Shown here: positions 52,786-62,349 of the stretch, one piece after another
Layout: each line of letters begins with the position of its first letter
Numbering within the stretch: the stretch's first letter is position 1
Source: Candidatus Palauibacter rhopaloidicola
GTDB lineage: Bacteria > Gemmatimonadota > Gemmatimonadetes > Palauibacterales > Palauibacteraceae
Reading direction: 5' to 3'
Assembly (NCBI GenBank): GCA_026914155.1
Contig: JAPPGH010000031.1
Coordinates: forward strand, 223,517-287,516
Length of the DNA: 64,000 nt
Program-made: the position numbers and the translations under genes
The notes under the pieces: generated by a model
Databases searched by the model: none
The model's input: only the letters and a program-made list of their open reading frames with translations
Told to the model about the DNA's origin: nothing

Positions 52786-53444
52786 CCGGCCATCTCCGCC
52801 GTCCGCAGCGTCTCGAAGAGACGATCCTTCACCGCCTCCAGCGTTCCCGTGCCGTCCACCGCCGTGAGTCCGGTCTCCGACCGGGCGTAGTAGGCGAGCA
52901 GAGGTTCGGTCTGCGCTCGGTAGACCGCGAGCCGGTTGCGAACGGTCTCGGCGCGGTCGTCCGAGCGCTGCACGAGCACAGCCTCGCAGTCCGGGCAGGC
53001 GGCAGTCTTTCCCACGGCCCGCACATGGGTCACGAGGCCGCACGTTCCGCACACCCGCCGGCCGGAAATGCGGTCGACGAGTTCTCTTTCCGGCGCCTCG
53101 AGCGAAAGCACCGCGTCCAGGCCGATGCCCCGGGCGGCCAGCAGTTCGCCGAGCCCGTCGGCCTGAGGCACCGTGCGCGGGAATCCGTCGAGCACGAATC
53201 CTCCGCTCGCCTCCGAACCGTCGAACGCCTCGGCGACGAGTCCCAGGACGACCTCATCCGGCACGAGTTCGCCCGCTTCGTAGTAGGCGCGAACCCTCTC
53301 GCCGAGCGGGGTTCCGGCCTCGAGCGCAGCGCGGATCATGTCGCCGGTCGAAAGGCGCGGAACGCCGAAGCGTTCGGCCAGAAACTCGCCCTGCGTGCCC
53401 TTTCCGACTCCCGGAGGACCCATGATGATCAGCCGCACGCCCAT
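52782..53444 (-). CDS. adk: Adenylate kinase
   Basis: Interconverts ATP, ADP and AMP. The 220-residue product has the P-loop GPPGVGKGT, LSTGDMIRAAL, GFVLDGFPRT and a LID domain with a zinc-type C-x2-C ... C-x2-C arrangement (CGTCG, CPDC). The ATG shares one base with the secY stop (TGATG). Standard spc-operon position. Confidence 0.96.
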   Translation of the reverse strand: MGVRLIIMGPPGVGKGTQGEFLAERFGVPRLSTGDMIRAALEAGTPLGERVRAYYEAGELVPDEVVLGLVAEAFDGSEASGGFVLDGFPRTVPQADGLGELLAARGIGLDAVLSLEAPERELVDRISGRRVCGTCGLVTHVRAVGKTAACPDCEAVLVQRSDDRAETVRNRLAVYRAQTEPLLAYYARSETGLTAVDGTGTLEAVKDRLFETLRTAEMAG

Positions 53445-54802
53445 CACATGAAGCGCTGTCTGCCTCGATACTTGACGCGACCCTTCTTCATGAATCCCTC
53501 GTACTGGCGCAGCAGGAGATGCTGCTGCAGCTGCTGCATCGTATCGAGCGCGACGCCCACCACGATGAGCAGGGAAGTGCCGCCGAAGAAGAAGGTCTGA
53601 AGGTCGAAGATCGAGAAGATCAGGTAGGGCAGAACGGCGATCAGCGCGAGGTAGACCGCGCCGGGCAGCGTGATCCGCGTGAGCACGTGATCGATATAGT
53701 CCGCCGTCTTCGCGCCGGGCTTCACGCCCGGAATGAACCCGCCCTGGCGCTTCAGATTCTCCGCCAGGTCCGTCGGGTTGAAGATGATGGACGTGTAGAA
53801 GTAGGTGAAGTAGACGATGAGAACGACATACAGCACGTAGTACCACGCCGTCCCCACCTGCAGCGCCTGACTCATCTCGTAGATGAAACGCCGGGCCCCG
53901 GAGCTGCCGGGTCCGGGGTTGCCCATGAACGCGGCCAGGGTCCCGGGGATGATGATGATCGATTGGGCGAAGATGATCGGCATCACGCCGGCGGAGTTGA
54001 TCCGCAGGGGGATGAACGACCGCTGCCCTTCCCGGATTCGGCCCCTGCCGACGACCTTCCGCGGGATCTGAACCGGAATCTTGCGCTGCGCCATCGTCAG
54101 GGCGACGACCGCCGCCATGATGGCCACGAGAGTCGCCGCGAGGGCGGCAAGCTTGATGAGCGAGATGCCGCCGGCCTGGTAGAGTTCGAACGTATTGAGC
54201 ACCGCTCCGGGGAAGCCCTGCAGAATCGAGAAGAAGATCAGCAGGGACATGCCGTTGCCGACGCCGCGCTCGGTGATCTGCTCGCCGAGCCACATGACGA
54301 ACACGCCCCCCGTCGTGAGCATGAGCACGGTGAGAAGGCGAAAATCGAGACCGGGATCGAGCACCGCACCCGGCTGGGCCTCGAGGAAGAGCGCGTAGGT
54401 GTAGGATTGCCCGATGCACAGCACGACGGTGGTGTACCGCGTCCACTGCGTGAGCTTGCGGCGGCCTTCCTCTCCTTCCTTCTGCAGCTTCTCGATCGCC
54501 GGCATGACGGCGGCGAGGAGCTGGAAGAGGATGCTCGCCGAGATGTAGGGCATGATGCCGAGGGCGAAGACGGTCGCCCGCTGCAGGCCGCCCCCTACGA
54601 AGAGGTCGTAGATGCCGAAGATCGTGCCCTGGAACTGACCGGCGAGGGCCTGCAGGGCCACGACGTTCACACCCGGCGTCGTGATGTGGGAGCCGAGACG
54701 ATACAGGGCGAGACAGAGCAGGGTGAAGAGGATCTTCGCCTTGAGCTCCGGCACCTTGAAGATGTTCGCCGCGGCAGCCGCCGCGTTCTGGCCGTTCGCC
54801 AT
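53444..54802 (-). CDS. secY: Preprotein translocase channel subunit SecY
   Basis: The 452-residue product is a ten-helix channel protein with LGSHITTPGVN, YISASILFQLL, GERGVGNGMSL in the form ITERGVGNGMSL, INSAGVMPIIFAQS and the C-terminus MKKGRVKYRGRQRFM. It partners SecA, encoded elsewhere in the window. It starts 3 bases after the rplO stop. Confidence 0.97.
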   Translation of the reverse strand: MANGQNAAAAAANIFKVPELKAKILFTLLCLALYRLGSHITTPGVNVVALQALAGQFQGTIFGIYDLFVGGGLQRATVFALGIMPYISASILFQLLAAVMPAIEKLQKEGEEGRRKLTQWTRYTTVVLCIGQSYTYALFLEAQPGAVLDPGLDFRLLTVLMLTTGGVFVMWLGEQITERGVGNGMSLLIFFSILQGFPGAVLNTFELYQAGGISLIKLAALAATLVAIMAAVVALTMAQRKIPVQIPRKVVGRGRIREGQRSFIPLRINSAGVMPIIFAQSIIIIPGTLAAFMGNPGPGSSGARRFIYEMSQALQVGTAWYYVLYVVLIVYFTYFYTSIIFNPTDLAENLKRQGGFIPGVKPGAKTADYIDHVLTRITLPGAVYLALIAVLPYLIFSIFDLQTFFFGGTSLLIVVGVALDTMQQLQQHLLLRQYEGFMKKGRVKYRGRQRFM

Positions 54803-54805
54803 CCC

Positions 54806-55264
54806 TTACTCGATCACCTGGGCCGTGCCGCCGGCCGCCTCGATCTTCTCGCGGGCGGAGGCGCTGAACGCATGTGCGCGCACGTCTACTGCCCGCCCGA
54901 TGTCTCCGCGCCCGAGGATCTTCACGGGGCGATCCGTGCCGCGGATGACGCCGCTCGCCCGCAACGTCCGAGGATCGATCCCGCTGCCCTCCACGCGGTC
55001 CAGTTCCGAGAGGTTGACGATGTGCCACTCGGTCCGCCGGTGCGGCTTGAACCCCCGCTTCGGCGTACGCCGGTAGAGGGGCATCTGGCCACCCTCGAAC
55101 CACGCCGGAATCGACGCCCCGCTCCGCGACTTCTGGCCCTTGTGGCCGCGCCCCGACGTCTTGCCCAGCCCGGATCCGTGACCTCGCCCGCGACGTTTTG
55201 CCGAGGACTTCGAACCGCGGGGCGGAGAGAGATTGTCGAGCCCGATCCGCTCGCCTTCAGCCAT
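54806..55264 (-). CDS. rplO: 50S ribosomal protein L15
   Basis: The 152-residue product has the L15 N-terminus GLDNLSPPRGSKSSAKRRGR, GKTSGRGHKGQKSRSG, FEGGQMPLYRRTPKRGF and a C-terminal domain ending AGGTAQVIE. ATG 55264 overlaps the rpmD stop by 8 bases. Confidence 0.97.
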   Translation of the reverse strand: MAEGERIGLDNLSPPRGSKSSAKRRGRGHGSGLGKTSGRGHKGQKSRSGASIPAWFEGGQMPLYRRTPKRGFKPHRRTEWHIVNLSELDRVEGSGIDPRTLRASGVIRGTDRPVKILGRGDIGRAVDVRAHAFSASAREKIEAAGGTAQVIE

Positions 55265-55451
55265 CTTGTTCGACCTCCTCGACTTCAACGAGATGCGCCA
55301 CCGCGTGGATCATCCCGCGTATCGCGCGGTTGTCCGGCTGCACCACCTGATCCTGATGGTGCCTGAGACCGAGGGCACGCAGAGTGTCGCGCTGCTTGCG
55401 CTGCGCTCCGAGACCGCTCTTCACCTGGCGAATCCTCAGCTGCTCACCCAC
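55257..55451 (-). CDS. rpmD: 50S ribosomal protein L30
   Basis: The 64-residue product has [37 protein letters not shown] and [18 protein letters not shown], typical of L30. GTG 55451 is chosen; it overlaps the end of rpsE by 8 bases and gives normal length. Confidence 0.95.
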   Translation of the reverse strand: MGEQLRIRQVKSGLGAQRKQRDTLRALGLRHHQDQVVQPDNRAIRGMIHAVAHLVEVEEVEQDG

Positions 55452-55965
55452 GCATGGCCTCCCGGATCGTGGCGACATCCACTCCGCGTTCAGCCGCGGC
55501 CTGCTCCGGCGTGACCAGATCCTGCAGCCCGCTCATCGTCGCACGGACGATGTTGAGCGGATTGTTCGTGCCGAGGCTCTTCGTGAGGATGTCCTGCACG
55601 CCAGCGCATTCGAGCACCGCCCGCACCGGACCGCCGGCGATGACGCCGGTTCCCGGCCCGGCGGGCTTGAGCAGCACCTTGCCCGCGCCGTGGCGCCCGA
55701 GGATTTCGTGGGGGATGGTCCCGTTCACGATCGGCACGACGACCATGGCCTGGCGCGCCTGCTCAAATCCCTTGCGGATCGCCTCGGCGACTTCGTTCGC
55801 CTTTCCGAGGGCCATACCCACGCGGCCCTGCCCGTCGCCGACCGCCACGAGCGCGGTGAACGAAAAGCGACGGCCGCCCTTCACGACCTTCGAGACGCGA
55901 TTGATGAAGATGACATTCTCCTTGAAGTTGTCACCGTCGTCGCGACGTTTTCCCCCTCTTGCCAT
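55444..55965 (-). CDS. rpsE: 30S ribosomal protein S5
   Basis: The 173-residue product has an S5 N-terminal domain ([35 protein letters not shown]) and a C-terminal domain ([37 protein letters not shown]). It lies 12 bases after rplR and overlaps rpmD. Confidence 0.98.
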   Translation of the reverse strand: MARGGKRRDDGDNFKENVIFINRVSKVVKGGRRFSFTALVAVGDGQGRVGMALGKANEVAEAIRKGFEQARQAMVVVPIVNGTIPHEILGRHGAGKVLLKPAGPGTGVIAGGPVRAVLECAGVQDILTKSLGTNNPLNIVRATMSGLQDLVTPEQAAAERGVDVATIREAMRG

Positions 55966-55977
55966 GAAGCCCTCTCG

Positions 55978-56355
55978 TTAGAATCGGAGACCGCCGTCGC
56001 GGGCGCCTTCGGCAAACGCCCGCACGCGGCCGTGATAGGGATACCCGCCCCGGTCGAAGACGATCTCGCCCACGTCGGCCGCGACCGCCTTCTCGGCAAG
56101 CATCCGGCCCGCAAGATATGCGTCGGCGACCTTGGCCGAGCGCTCGCCCGCGTCGCCGTCCGTGCCGGCGAGGGTCGAGACGCCGAGCAGCGTCACGCCG
56201 CGATCGTCGTCCACCAGTTGACCCTCCAGATGCCGCAGGCTCCGGAACACGACGAGGCGCGGCCGGCCGGCCGTTCCCCGGATCTTCTTCTTGATCCGGG
56301 CGTGCCGACGCGTGCGCAGCCGATGCCTCTGTTTCGTCCGACCCCTGATGTCCAT
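55978..56355 (-). CDS. rplR: 50S ribosomal protein L18
   Basis: The 125-residue product has RLRTRRHARIKKKIRGTAGR, RLVVFRSLRHLEGQLVDDD and the L18 C-terminus VFDRGGYPYHGRVRAFAEGA. I chose ATG 56355; the open frame continues upstream but without family similarity. Confidence 0.97.
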   Translation of the reverse strand: MDIRGRTKQRHRLRTRRHARIKKKIRGTAGRPRLVVFRSLRHLEGQLVDDDRGVTLLGVSTLAGTDGDAGERSAKVADAYLAGRMLAEKAVAADVGEIVFDRGGYPYHGRVRAFAEGARDGGLRF

Positions 56356-56380
56356 CGTCTTCCCTCTGTCTGTTCGCCGG

Positions 56381-56923
56381 TCAGGCTGTCGCCGTCGCCT
56401 TGCCGGCCTTGCGGCGCACATACTCGCCCACGTAACGGATGCCCTTCCCCTTGTAGGGTTCGGGCGGGCGGATCGAGCGGATCTCCGCCGCGATCTGCCC
56501 GACCTTCTCCTTGTCGTTCCCCGTCACCTTGACCAGCGTCGGCGACTCGACGCTCAACGCAATGCCCTCGGGCGGTTCGACGGTGACGGTATGGCTGTAT
56601 CCGACGCTGAACACGACGCCGCCGCCCTTCTGTTCCGCCCGGTACCCGACGCCGTGGATCTCCAGGCGCTTCTCGTACCCCTGAGACACGCCCGTGACCA
56701 TGTTGGCGATCAGGGATCGCGTGAGCCCGTGCAGAGCCCGGTGCCGCGCCTCATCGGAGGCACGCCTCACGGATACCGCGCCATCGGACTGCGTGATCTC
56801 CATGTCAGGGTCGAAGGACCGCTCGAGCGCACCCCGAGGGCCCTTCACCTTCACATGTGCCCTATCGATCCTCACCTCGACGCCGTCCGGCACGGGGATG
56901 GGCATCTTTCCGATTCTCGACAC
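56381..56923 (-). CDS. rplF: 50S ribosomal protein L6
   Basis: The 180-residue product begins MSRIGKMPIPVPDGV, contains VKGPRGALERSF, GVGYRAEQKGG and the C-terminal signature PPEPYKGKGIRYVGEYVRRK. GTG 56923 has GGGAG 8 bases upstream. Confidence 0.98.
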   Translation of the reverse strand: MSRIGKMPIPVPDGVEVRIDRAHVKVKGPRGALERSFDPDMEITQSDGAVSVRRASDEARHRALHGLTRSLIANMVTGVSQGYEKRLEIHGVGYRAEQKGGGVVFSVGYSHTVTVEPPEGIALSVESPTLVKVTGNDKEKVGQIAAEIRSIRPPEPYKGKGIRYVGEYVRRKAGKATATA

Positions 56924-56975
56924 GCTATCTGCTCCCTCGCGGGGCGACCGCCGGCGCCGACTCCCGGCGGCTCCG

Positions 56976-57374
56976 CTAGTAGATTCTCGCGATGATTTCC
57001 CCGCCGACGTGCTGCCGGCGGGCGTCGCGATCCGTCATCAGTCCGTTCGATGTCGACATGATCGCGATTCCCATCCCGGCCCGGACCTTCGGGATCGAGT
57101 TCGCGTCCACGTACTTCCTGAGGCCGGGCTTCGACACGCGTTCGAGCAGCCGGATCACGGGCCGGTCGTCCGACGTGTACTTGAGATACACGCGCAGGCG
57201 GCCGTGCCGATTGTCGTCCAGCACCTTGTAGCCGCGCACGAAGTGGTTCTCCGCCAGGATTCTGGCGATCTCGATCTTGATCTTGGAGAGCGGGATGTCG
57301 ACGCGCCGGTGTCCGGCGCGGCCGGCGTTGCGGATGCGCGTGAGCATGTCCGCGATCGGGTCGGTCATGCTCAT
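56976..57374 (-). CDS. rpsH: 30S ribosomal protein S8
   Basis: The 132-residue product begins MSMTDPIADMLTRIRNAGRA and ends with the S8 signature GIAIMSTSNGLMTDRDARRQ plus VGGEIIARIY. It starts one base after the rpsN stop; ATG 57368 is an alternative start. Confidence 0.98.
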   Translation of the reverse strand: MSMTDPIADMLTRIRNAGRAGHRRVDIPLSKIKIEIARILAENHFVRGYKVLDDNRHGRLRVYLKYTSDDRPVIRLLERVSKPGLRKYVDANSIPKVRAGMGIAIMSTSNGLMTDRDARRQHVGGEIIARIY

Positions 57375-57375
57375 C

Positions 57376-57561
57376 TCACCAACTCGCTTTCCGTACGCCC
57401 GGGATCTCTCCGCGGAGCGCCTGCTCCCGGAAGCAGATCCGGCACAGGCCGAACTTCCTCATGTAGGCGCGCGGCCGGCCGCAGCGATTGCAGCGTCTTA
57501 CCTTGCGCGAACTGAACTTCGGCTTCCGGTTCGCCTTCTCGATCAGTGCCGTCTTTGCCAT
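57376..57561 (-). CDS. rpsN: 30S ribosomal protein S14 type Z
   Basis: The 61-residue zinc-type S14 has [20 protein letters not shown], with the two Cys-x2-Cys pairs, then [18 protein letters not shown]. The short C+ form replaces the longer zinc-free type. Confidence 0.98.
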   Translation of the reverse strand: MAKTALIEKANRKPKFSSRKVRRCNRCGRPRAYMRKFGLCRICFREQALRGEIPGVRKASW

Positions 57562-57575
57562 TCAGCCCTTTCCCG

Positions 57576-58151
57576 CTAGATGACGACCGGGACCTCATCG
57601 CGAAACGGCATCCCCATCTCGCGAAGCAGGACGAGCGCCTCGTCGTCCCGGTTGGTCGTCGTGACGAACGTGATGTTGAGACCGTGGATCTTGACGATCT
57701 CGTCGTAATCGACTTCGGCGAAGACCATCTGCTCGCGGATCCCCACCGTATAGTTGCCGCGTCCATCGAACGCCCGGCTCCGGAACCCCCTGAAATCCCT
57801 GATACGGGGCACGGCCGTACTGATGAACCGGTCGAGAAACTCGTACATGCGGGCATTGCGAAGCGTCACCATCGTCCCGATCGGCATGCCTTCGCGCAGA
57901 CCGAAATTCGAGATCGAGTTCCGCGCCCGCGTTACGACGGGCCGCTGGCCGCTGATCACGGCGATCTCGTTCGAGGCGGACTCGATCAACCGGGGATTGT
58001 CCTTCCCCTCGCCGAGTCCGGCGTTGATCACGATCTTCTCGAGCTTCGGGATCTGGTGCGGGTTCTCGAAGCCGAAGGTATCGGCGAGCTTCGCCCGAAC
58101 CGTGTCCTCGTAGTGTTTCCGCAGCCGCGGCTTTCCGTTTTCCGAACTCAT
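57576..58151 (-). CDS. rplE: 50S ribosomal protein L5
   Basis: The 191-residue product has PKLEKIVINAGLGEG, ISGQRPVVTRARNSISNFGL, MYEFLDRFISTAVPRIRDFR and the C-terminus GLNITFVTTTNRDDEALVLL. It lies between rplX and rpsN. Confidence 0.98.
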   Translation of the reverse strand: MSSENGKPRLRKHYEDTVRAKLADTFGFENPHQIPKLEKIVINAGLGEGKDNPRLIESASNEIAVISGQRPVVTRARNSISNFGLREGMPIGTMVTLRNARMYEFLDRFISTAVPRIRDFRGFRSRAFDGRGNYTVGIREQMVFAEVDYDEIVKIHGLNITFVTTTNRDDEALVLLREMGMPFRDEVPVVI

Positions 58152-58160
58152 CTTTCCCTG

Positions 58161-58508
58161 CTAGCCCGCCGTCGGGATGGGGTAGTCACAGCGCTTGCAG
58201 ATCCGCTCGATCGTGCCGTCCGCGTCGCGCTGGCGGCGCACCCGCGACGGTTCATCGCACTGGGGACACACGAGCATCACGTTCGAAGCGCTGATCGGCT
58301 CTTCGTAGGTGACGATGCCGCCTTCGGTGATCCCGCCCCTCGCGTTGGCCACGGGACGCTTGTGATGCTTGCGCATGTTCACGTCCTGCACCACGACGAG
58401 CCCCCGCGAGGGGACCGTGCGCAGCACCTGGCCCTGGGCGCCCTGGTAGTTGCCCGCAATCACCCGAACCGTGTCGCCGGTTCTCACGCTCAGTTTCTTC
58501 CGTGTCAT
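58161..58508 (-). CDS. rplX: 50S ribosomal protein L24
   Basis: The 115-residue product has a KOW motif (GDTVRVIAGNYQGAQGQVLR) and NMRKHHKRP. Its C-terminus has CPQC and CKRC pairs that could bind zinc. It follows rplN after 26 bases. Confidence 0.97.
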   Translation of the reverse strand: MTRKKLSVRTGDTVRVIAGNYQGAQGQVLRTVPSRGLVVVQDVNMRKHHKRPVANARGGITEGGIVTYEEPISASNVMLVCPQCDEPSRVRRQRDADGTIERICKRCDYPIPTAG

Positions 58509-58534
58509 CTTCGGTTCTGATCCTCGTCCGGCGC

Positions 58535-58903
58535 TCAGATCACTTCGGGAGCGAGCGACACGATCTTCATGAACTTCTTCTCGCGGAGTTCACGCGCCAC
58601 CGGCCCGAAGATACGTGTCGCGGTCGGCTCTCCCGCGTCGTTGATGATCACCGCCGCGTTCTCATCGAAGCGGATGTAGCTCCCGTCGCGCCGTCGGCTC
58701 TCCTTCGCCGTCCGCACGACGACCGCCCGGACCACCTGGCCCTTCTTCACGTTCCCGTGCGGGGTCGCGTCCTTGATCGTCGCAACGATCACGTCTCCCA
58801 CGCGGGCGTACCGGCGGCGCGACCCACCGAGGACCCGTATGCAGAGAGCCCGGCGGGCACCGGAATTGTCCGCGATGCGGACCATCGATTCCTGCTGAAT
58901 CAT
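58535..58903 (-). CDS. rplN: 50S ribosomal protein L14
   Basis: The 122-residue product begins [20 protein letters not shown], with [33 protein letters not shown] and the end [10 protein letters not shown], full family length. Confidence 0.98.
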   Translation of the reverse strand: MIQQESMVRIADNSGARRALCIRVLGGSRRRYARVGDVIVATIKDATPHGNVKKGQVVRAVVVRTAKESRRRDGSYIRFDENAAVIINDAGEPTATRIFGPVARELREKKFMKIVSLAPEVI

Positions 58904-58918
58904 CTCGTCGTGCCCCCG

Positions 58919-59188
58919 TTACTCCGGACGCTGGACCAGCTCGAGCACGCGCCAGCGCTTGAGCCTGGAGAGCGGACGGGTCTCCTCGATCCGGACCACG
59001 TCGCCCACCCGGTATTCGTTCTCTTCGTCGTGTGCCTGGTACCGTTTGCCGCGGCTCACCTGTTTGCCGTACAGCGGGTGCGCGAGCCGCCGCTCGACCG
59101 ACACCACGACGGTCTTTTCCATGCGGTCGCTCACGACCGTTCCAAGCCGGACCTTGCGCCGGCCCTTCGTCGCCGATTGATCAGCCAA
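58919..59188 (-). CDS. rpsQ: 30S ribosomal protein S17
   Basis: The 89-residue OB-fold product has [28 protein letters not shown] and [18 protein letters not shown]. The start is TTG 59188 with GAGGAG 7 bases upstream, overlapping the rpmC stop by 8 bases. Confidence 0.96.
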   Translation of the reverse strand: MADQSATKGRRKVRLGTVVSDRMEKTVVVSVERRLAHPLYGKQVSRGKRYQAHDEENEYRVGDVVRIEETRPLSRLKRWRVLELVQRPE

Positions 59189-59396
59189 CCTGGTTCTCCT
59201 CGCTACGCGCCCGCTCGACCTGCACGGTCTTCAGCCGCGCGATCTCGCGACGCAACGTCTTCACGAGCGACGGGTTCTCGAGTTCCTCGAACGCGGCCCG
59301 GTAGCGCAGACGGGCGATCTCGTCCTTCGCGCGGGCGAGTTCCTCGGCGAGTTCCTCGTCGGTGAATTCGCGAATCTCCATCGCCTCAAGGGGCAT
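59181..59396 (-). CDS. rpmC: 50S ribosomal protein L29
   Basis: The 71-residue two-helix product contains [20 protein letters not shown] and [18 protein letters not shown] 59396 follows the rplP stop without spacer and has GGGAGG 5 bases upstream; the ATG five codons later is the alternative. Confidence 0.96.
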   Translation of the reverse strand: MPLEAMEIREFTDEELAEELARAKDEIARLRYRAAFEELENPSLVKTLRREIARLKTVQVERARSEENQVG

Positions 59397-59807
59397 CTAG
59401 TCCTCCCGCTCCAGGAAGCGTGTCTTGACCGGGAGCTTCGCCGCCGCCAACTGCATCGCCCGCCTGGCGAGTTCGATGTCGACCCCCTCGAGTTCGAACA
59501 TCACCCGGCCCGGCTTCACCGGCGCGACCCAGTACTCGGGGTTCCCCTTGCCCTTCCCCATCCGGGTCTCCGCGGGCTTCTGCGTGAGCGGCTTGTCCGG
59601 AAAAATGCGGATCCAGACCTTTCCGCCACGCTTGATATGCCGCGTCATGGCGACTCGCGCGGCTTCGATCTGACGGTTCGTGATCCAGCCCGGTTCAACG
59701 GCCTGAAGCGCGTAGTCGCCGAACGAGACCTTGTTTCCGCGATGCGCGGCGCCGCGCATGCGTCCCTTCTGCTGTTTCCTGTACTTGATCCGCTTCGGCT
59801 GCAGCAT
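59397..59807 (-). CDS. rplP: 50S ribosomal protein L16
   Basis: The 136-residue product begins [19 protein letters not shown], with [40 protein letters not shown] and [10 protein letters not shown]. It lies 4 bases after rpsC. Confidence 0.98.
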   Translation of the reverse strand: MLQPKRIKYRKQQKGRMRGAAHRGNKVSFGDYALQAVEPGWITNRQIEAARVAMTRHIKRGGKVWIRIFPDKPLTQKPAETRMGKGKGNPEYWVAPVKPGRVMFELEGVDIELARRAMQLAAAKLPVKTRFLERED

Positions 59808-59811
59808 GTGT

Positions 59812-60501
59812 CTATCCTCGCCCGCGGCCCGCGCGGCGGCGCCCGCCGGCCGTGTACGTCTGACCGCGGCGGTCCTCCACGATCTCGCCGTGGAAGATCC
59901 ATACCTTCACGCCGATCGTACCGAACGTCGTCCGGGCCTGCCGTTCCGCGTAGTCGATGTCCGCGCGCAATGTGTGCAGCGGCACGCGTCCCTCGTGATA
60001 GCCCTCCGAGCGCGCGATCTCGGCCCCGCCGAGGCGCCCGCCGCACTGAATGCGGATGCCGCCGGCGCCCGCCCGCATCGCCGCCTGCACGGCCCGCTTC
60101 ATCGCGCGCCGGAAGCTGATTCGCTGCGTCAGCTGATGGGCCACGTTGTCCGCCACGAGCTGCGCCTGGGTCTCCGGACGGCGAATCTCCTCGACGTTGA
60201 CGGAAACCTCTGCCTCCGTCAGCAGAGCGAGTTCGTCTCGCAGCTTGTCGACCTCGGCCCCGCGCTTGCCGATGACGACGCCGGGGCGACCCGTGTGGAT
60301 CGTGACGACGATCTTGGACGGCTTGCGCTCGATCTCCACCTGTGCGATCGCCGCGTGCCCGAGCCGCGCGTGCAGGTACTTCCGCAGCTTCTCGTCTTCC
60401 GCGAGGAGCTTCGGGAACTCCCTGCCCTGGGCGTACCAGCGCGACCGCCACGGCTTGACCGCGCCGAGCCTGAATCCGTACGGGTGTGTCTTCTGGCCCA
60501 T
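59812..60501 (-). CDS. rpsC: 30S ribosomal protein S3
   Basis: The 229-residue product begins [18 protein letters not shown]. It has a KH domain with [20 protein letters not shown] and the S3 C-terminal domain with [20 protein letters not shown] and [12 protein letters not shown]. The ATG shares a base with the rplV stop (TAATG). Confidence 0.98.
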   Translation of the reverse strand: MGQKTHPYGFRLGAVKPWRSRWYAQGREFPKLLAEDEKLRKYLHARLGHAAIAQVEIERKPSKIVVTIHTGRPGVVIGKRGAEVDKLRDELALLTEAEVSVNVEEIRRPETQAQLVADNVAHQLTQRISFRRAMKRAVQAAMRAGAGGIRIQCGGRLGGAEIARSEGYHEGRVPLHTLRADIDYAERQARTTFGTIGVKVWIFHGEIVEDRRGQTYTAGGRRRAGRGRG

Positions 60502-60851
60502 TAGTCTCTCGTGTCCACGATGACCGTCACGTGACTGCTCCGCTTGAGCCGGGGGGTCGCCCTTCCGTAGGCGCGGGCTCGCCAGCGCCGAAGCGTCCTG
60601 CCTTCGTCCACGTACGCCTCACGCACATAGAGTTCGTCCACGTCCAGCGTTTCGCCGCCCTCGTCCGCCCTGTAGACGGCATTGGCGACGGCCGAACGGA
60701 GCACCTTTCCGATCGAGCGCGCCGCCTTCTTCTTCGAGAATTGCAGGATGGCGTAGGCCTCGTTGACGTCCCGCCCGCGAATCTGGTCAATGACCAGACG
60801 CATCTTCCGCGCCGACATGCCGAGATTCTTCGCCCTGGCTGTCGCCTGCAT
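60501..60851 (-). CDS. rplV: 50S ribosomal protein L22
   Basis: The 116-residue product has [40 protein letters not shown] and the loop-end [20 protein letters not shown]. The ATG shares one base with the rpsS stop (TGATG), fixing the start. Confidence 0.97.
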   Translation of the reverse strand: MQATARAKNLGMSARKMRLVIDQIRGRDVNEAYAILQFSKKKAARSIGKVLRSAVANAVYRADEGGETLDVDELYVREAYVDEGRTLRRWRARAYGRATPRLKRSSHVTVIVDTRD

Positions 60852-61135
60852 CAGACTCTGCCCCTCCGGTCTCGCGCGGAACCGGCGTGCCCGCGGAAGG
60901 TTCGCGTCGTCGCGAACTCTCCGAGCTTGTGCCCCACCATGTTCTCCGTCACGTAGACCGGGATGAACTTGTTGCCGTTGTGCACCGCGAGCGTGTGTCC
61001 GACGAAATCCGGGCTTATGGTCGAAGCCCGGGCCCACGTCTTGATGACCGACTTGTCTCCGGAATCGTTCATCCGCTGCACCTTCATCAGCAGCTTCTCG
61101 TCGATATACGGCCCCTTCCGCACGCTTCTCGGCAT
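60851..61135 (-). CDS. rpsS: 30S ribosomal protein S19
   Basis: The 94-residue product begins [20 protein letters not shown], with [40 protein letters not shown] and a GHAG tail. It lies 14 bases after rplB. Confidence 0.98.
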   Translation of the reverse strand: MPRSVRKGPYIDEKLLMKVQRMNDSGDKSVIKTWARASTISPDFVGHTLAVHNGNKFIPVYVTENMVGHKLGEFATTRTFRGHAGSARDRRGRV

Positions 61136-61149
61136 CGGATCTCCCGCTC

Positions 61150-61989
61150 CTACTTCGTGGCTCTGCCGCGCTTGCGGCCGCGCACGATCAGCTTGTCGCT
61201 CGGCTTGCGCTTCTTCCTCGTCTTGCGACCCTCCGGCTTGCCCCACGGCGAGACGGGCGGACGGCCGCCGGAACTGCGCCCCTCGCCACCCCCGAGGGGA
61301 TGATCCACGGGATTCATCGCCACGCCGCGCACCTTGGGCCGCCGGCCCTTCCACCTTGATCGGCCCGCCTTGCCGGATCGAATGAGTTCATGGTCAACGT
61401 TCCCGACCTGCCCGACCGTGGCCCGGCACGATTCCGGCACCATGCGCATCTCGGTGCTCGGCAGCCGCAATGTGACCGTTCCCCGCTCTTTCGCGACGAC
61501 CTGGACGGACGCGCCGGCCGAGCGGGCGAGCTGCGCGCCCTTGCCGGGCATGAGTTCCACGCCGTGGACGACCGTCCCGAGCGGGACCTCGCGCAGTGGC
61601 AGACAGTTCCCCACGTTCGGGTCGATCCCCGATCCGGAGAGGATGGTGTCGCCGACACCGAGGCCTCGCGGGTGAAGGATGTAGCGCTTTTCTCCGTCCG
61701 CGTAGTGGATGAGCGCGATACGGGCCGACCGATTCGGATCGTATTCGATCTCCGCGATGACACCGGGCACGCCATCCTTCCTGCGCTTGAAGTCGATGCG
61801 CCGGTAACGCCGCTTGTGGCCGCCCCCTCGCCTCCGGCTCGTGATATGTCCGTGATGATTGCGGCCGGACTTCTTCGGCAGACCCTCCGTCAGCGACTTC
61901 TCCGGCTCGCTGCGGGTGATTTCCTCGAACGTCGATACGCTGCGGTATCGAGAGGCTGCCGTGACCGGCTTGAACTTTCGAATCGGCAT
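61150..61989 (-). CDS. rplB: 50S ribosomal protein L2
   Basis: The 279-residue product has [56 protein letters not shown] and the peptidyl-transferase-proximal [20 protein letters not shown]. Standard length and position. Confidence 0.98.
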   Translation of the reverse strand: MPIRKFKPVTAASRYRSVSTFEEITRSEPEKSLTEGLPKKSGRNHHGHITSRRRGGGHKRRYRRIDFKRRKDGVPGVIAEIEYDPNRSARIALIHYADGEKRYILHPRGLGVGDTILSGSGIDPNVGNCLPLREVPLGTVVHGVELMPGKGAQLARSAGASVQVVAKERGTVTLRLPSTEMRMVPESCRATVGQVGNVDHELIRSGKAGRSRWKGRRPKVRGVAMNPVDHPLGGGEGRSSGGRPPVSPWGKPEGRKTRKKRKPSDKLIVRGRKRGRATK

Positions 61990-61992
61990 CGA

Positions 61993-62349
61993 TCAGGCTC
62001 CCTCCAGCACGTCGACGGGACCATCCGCGACCTCGATGATCGCCTTCTTCCAGTGCGGCCTGCGGCCCATCGTGCGCCCCATGCGCTTCTTCTTGCCCCG
62101 CACGTTCATCGTGCGCACGGAGGTGACTCGCCGCCCCTCGAAGATCGCCTCGAAGGCGCGGCGGATCTCGATCTTGTTCGCGTCCGGAGCCACCTCGAAG
62201 GTGTACTTGGGACGCGGTTCCACTTCGCCGCGGTCGATCCGTGCCTGGAGACGCCGTCCAACGCCGTCGGTCCCCTCGGACTGAAGGCTCGTCGACGTCT
62301 TCTCGGTGAAGAGCGGCCGCAGGATGATCTCGTTCGGCGCGCGCCTCAT
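61993..62349 (-). CDS. rplW: 50S ribosomal protein L23
   Basis: The 118-residue product has IILRPLFTEKTSTSLQSE, YTFEVAPDANKIEIRRAFEA and MNVRGKKKRMGRTMGRRP. An insertion near residues 24-46 makes it longer than the 100-residue E. coli protein. The ATG overlaps the rplD stop (ATGA). Confidence 0.96.
   Translation of the reverse strand: MRRAPNEIILRPLFTEKTSTSLQSEGTDGVGRRLQARIDRGEVEPRPKYTFEVAPDANKIEIRRAFEAIFEGRRVTSVRTMNVRGKKKRMGRTMGRRPHWKKAIIEVADGPVDVLEGA

Noticed and set aside
52782..55103. A 773-codon open frame that seems to fuse an upstream protein to adenylate kinase
   Set aside because: The upstream part is a frame-shifted shadow of secY; the adk start at 53444 overlaps the secY stop in normal operon fashion.
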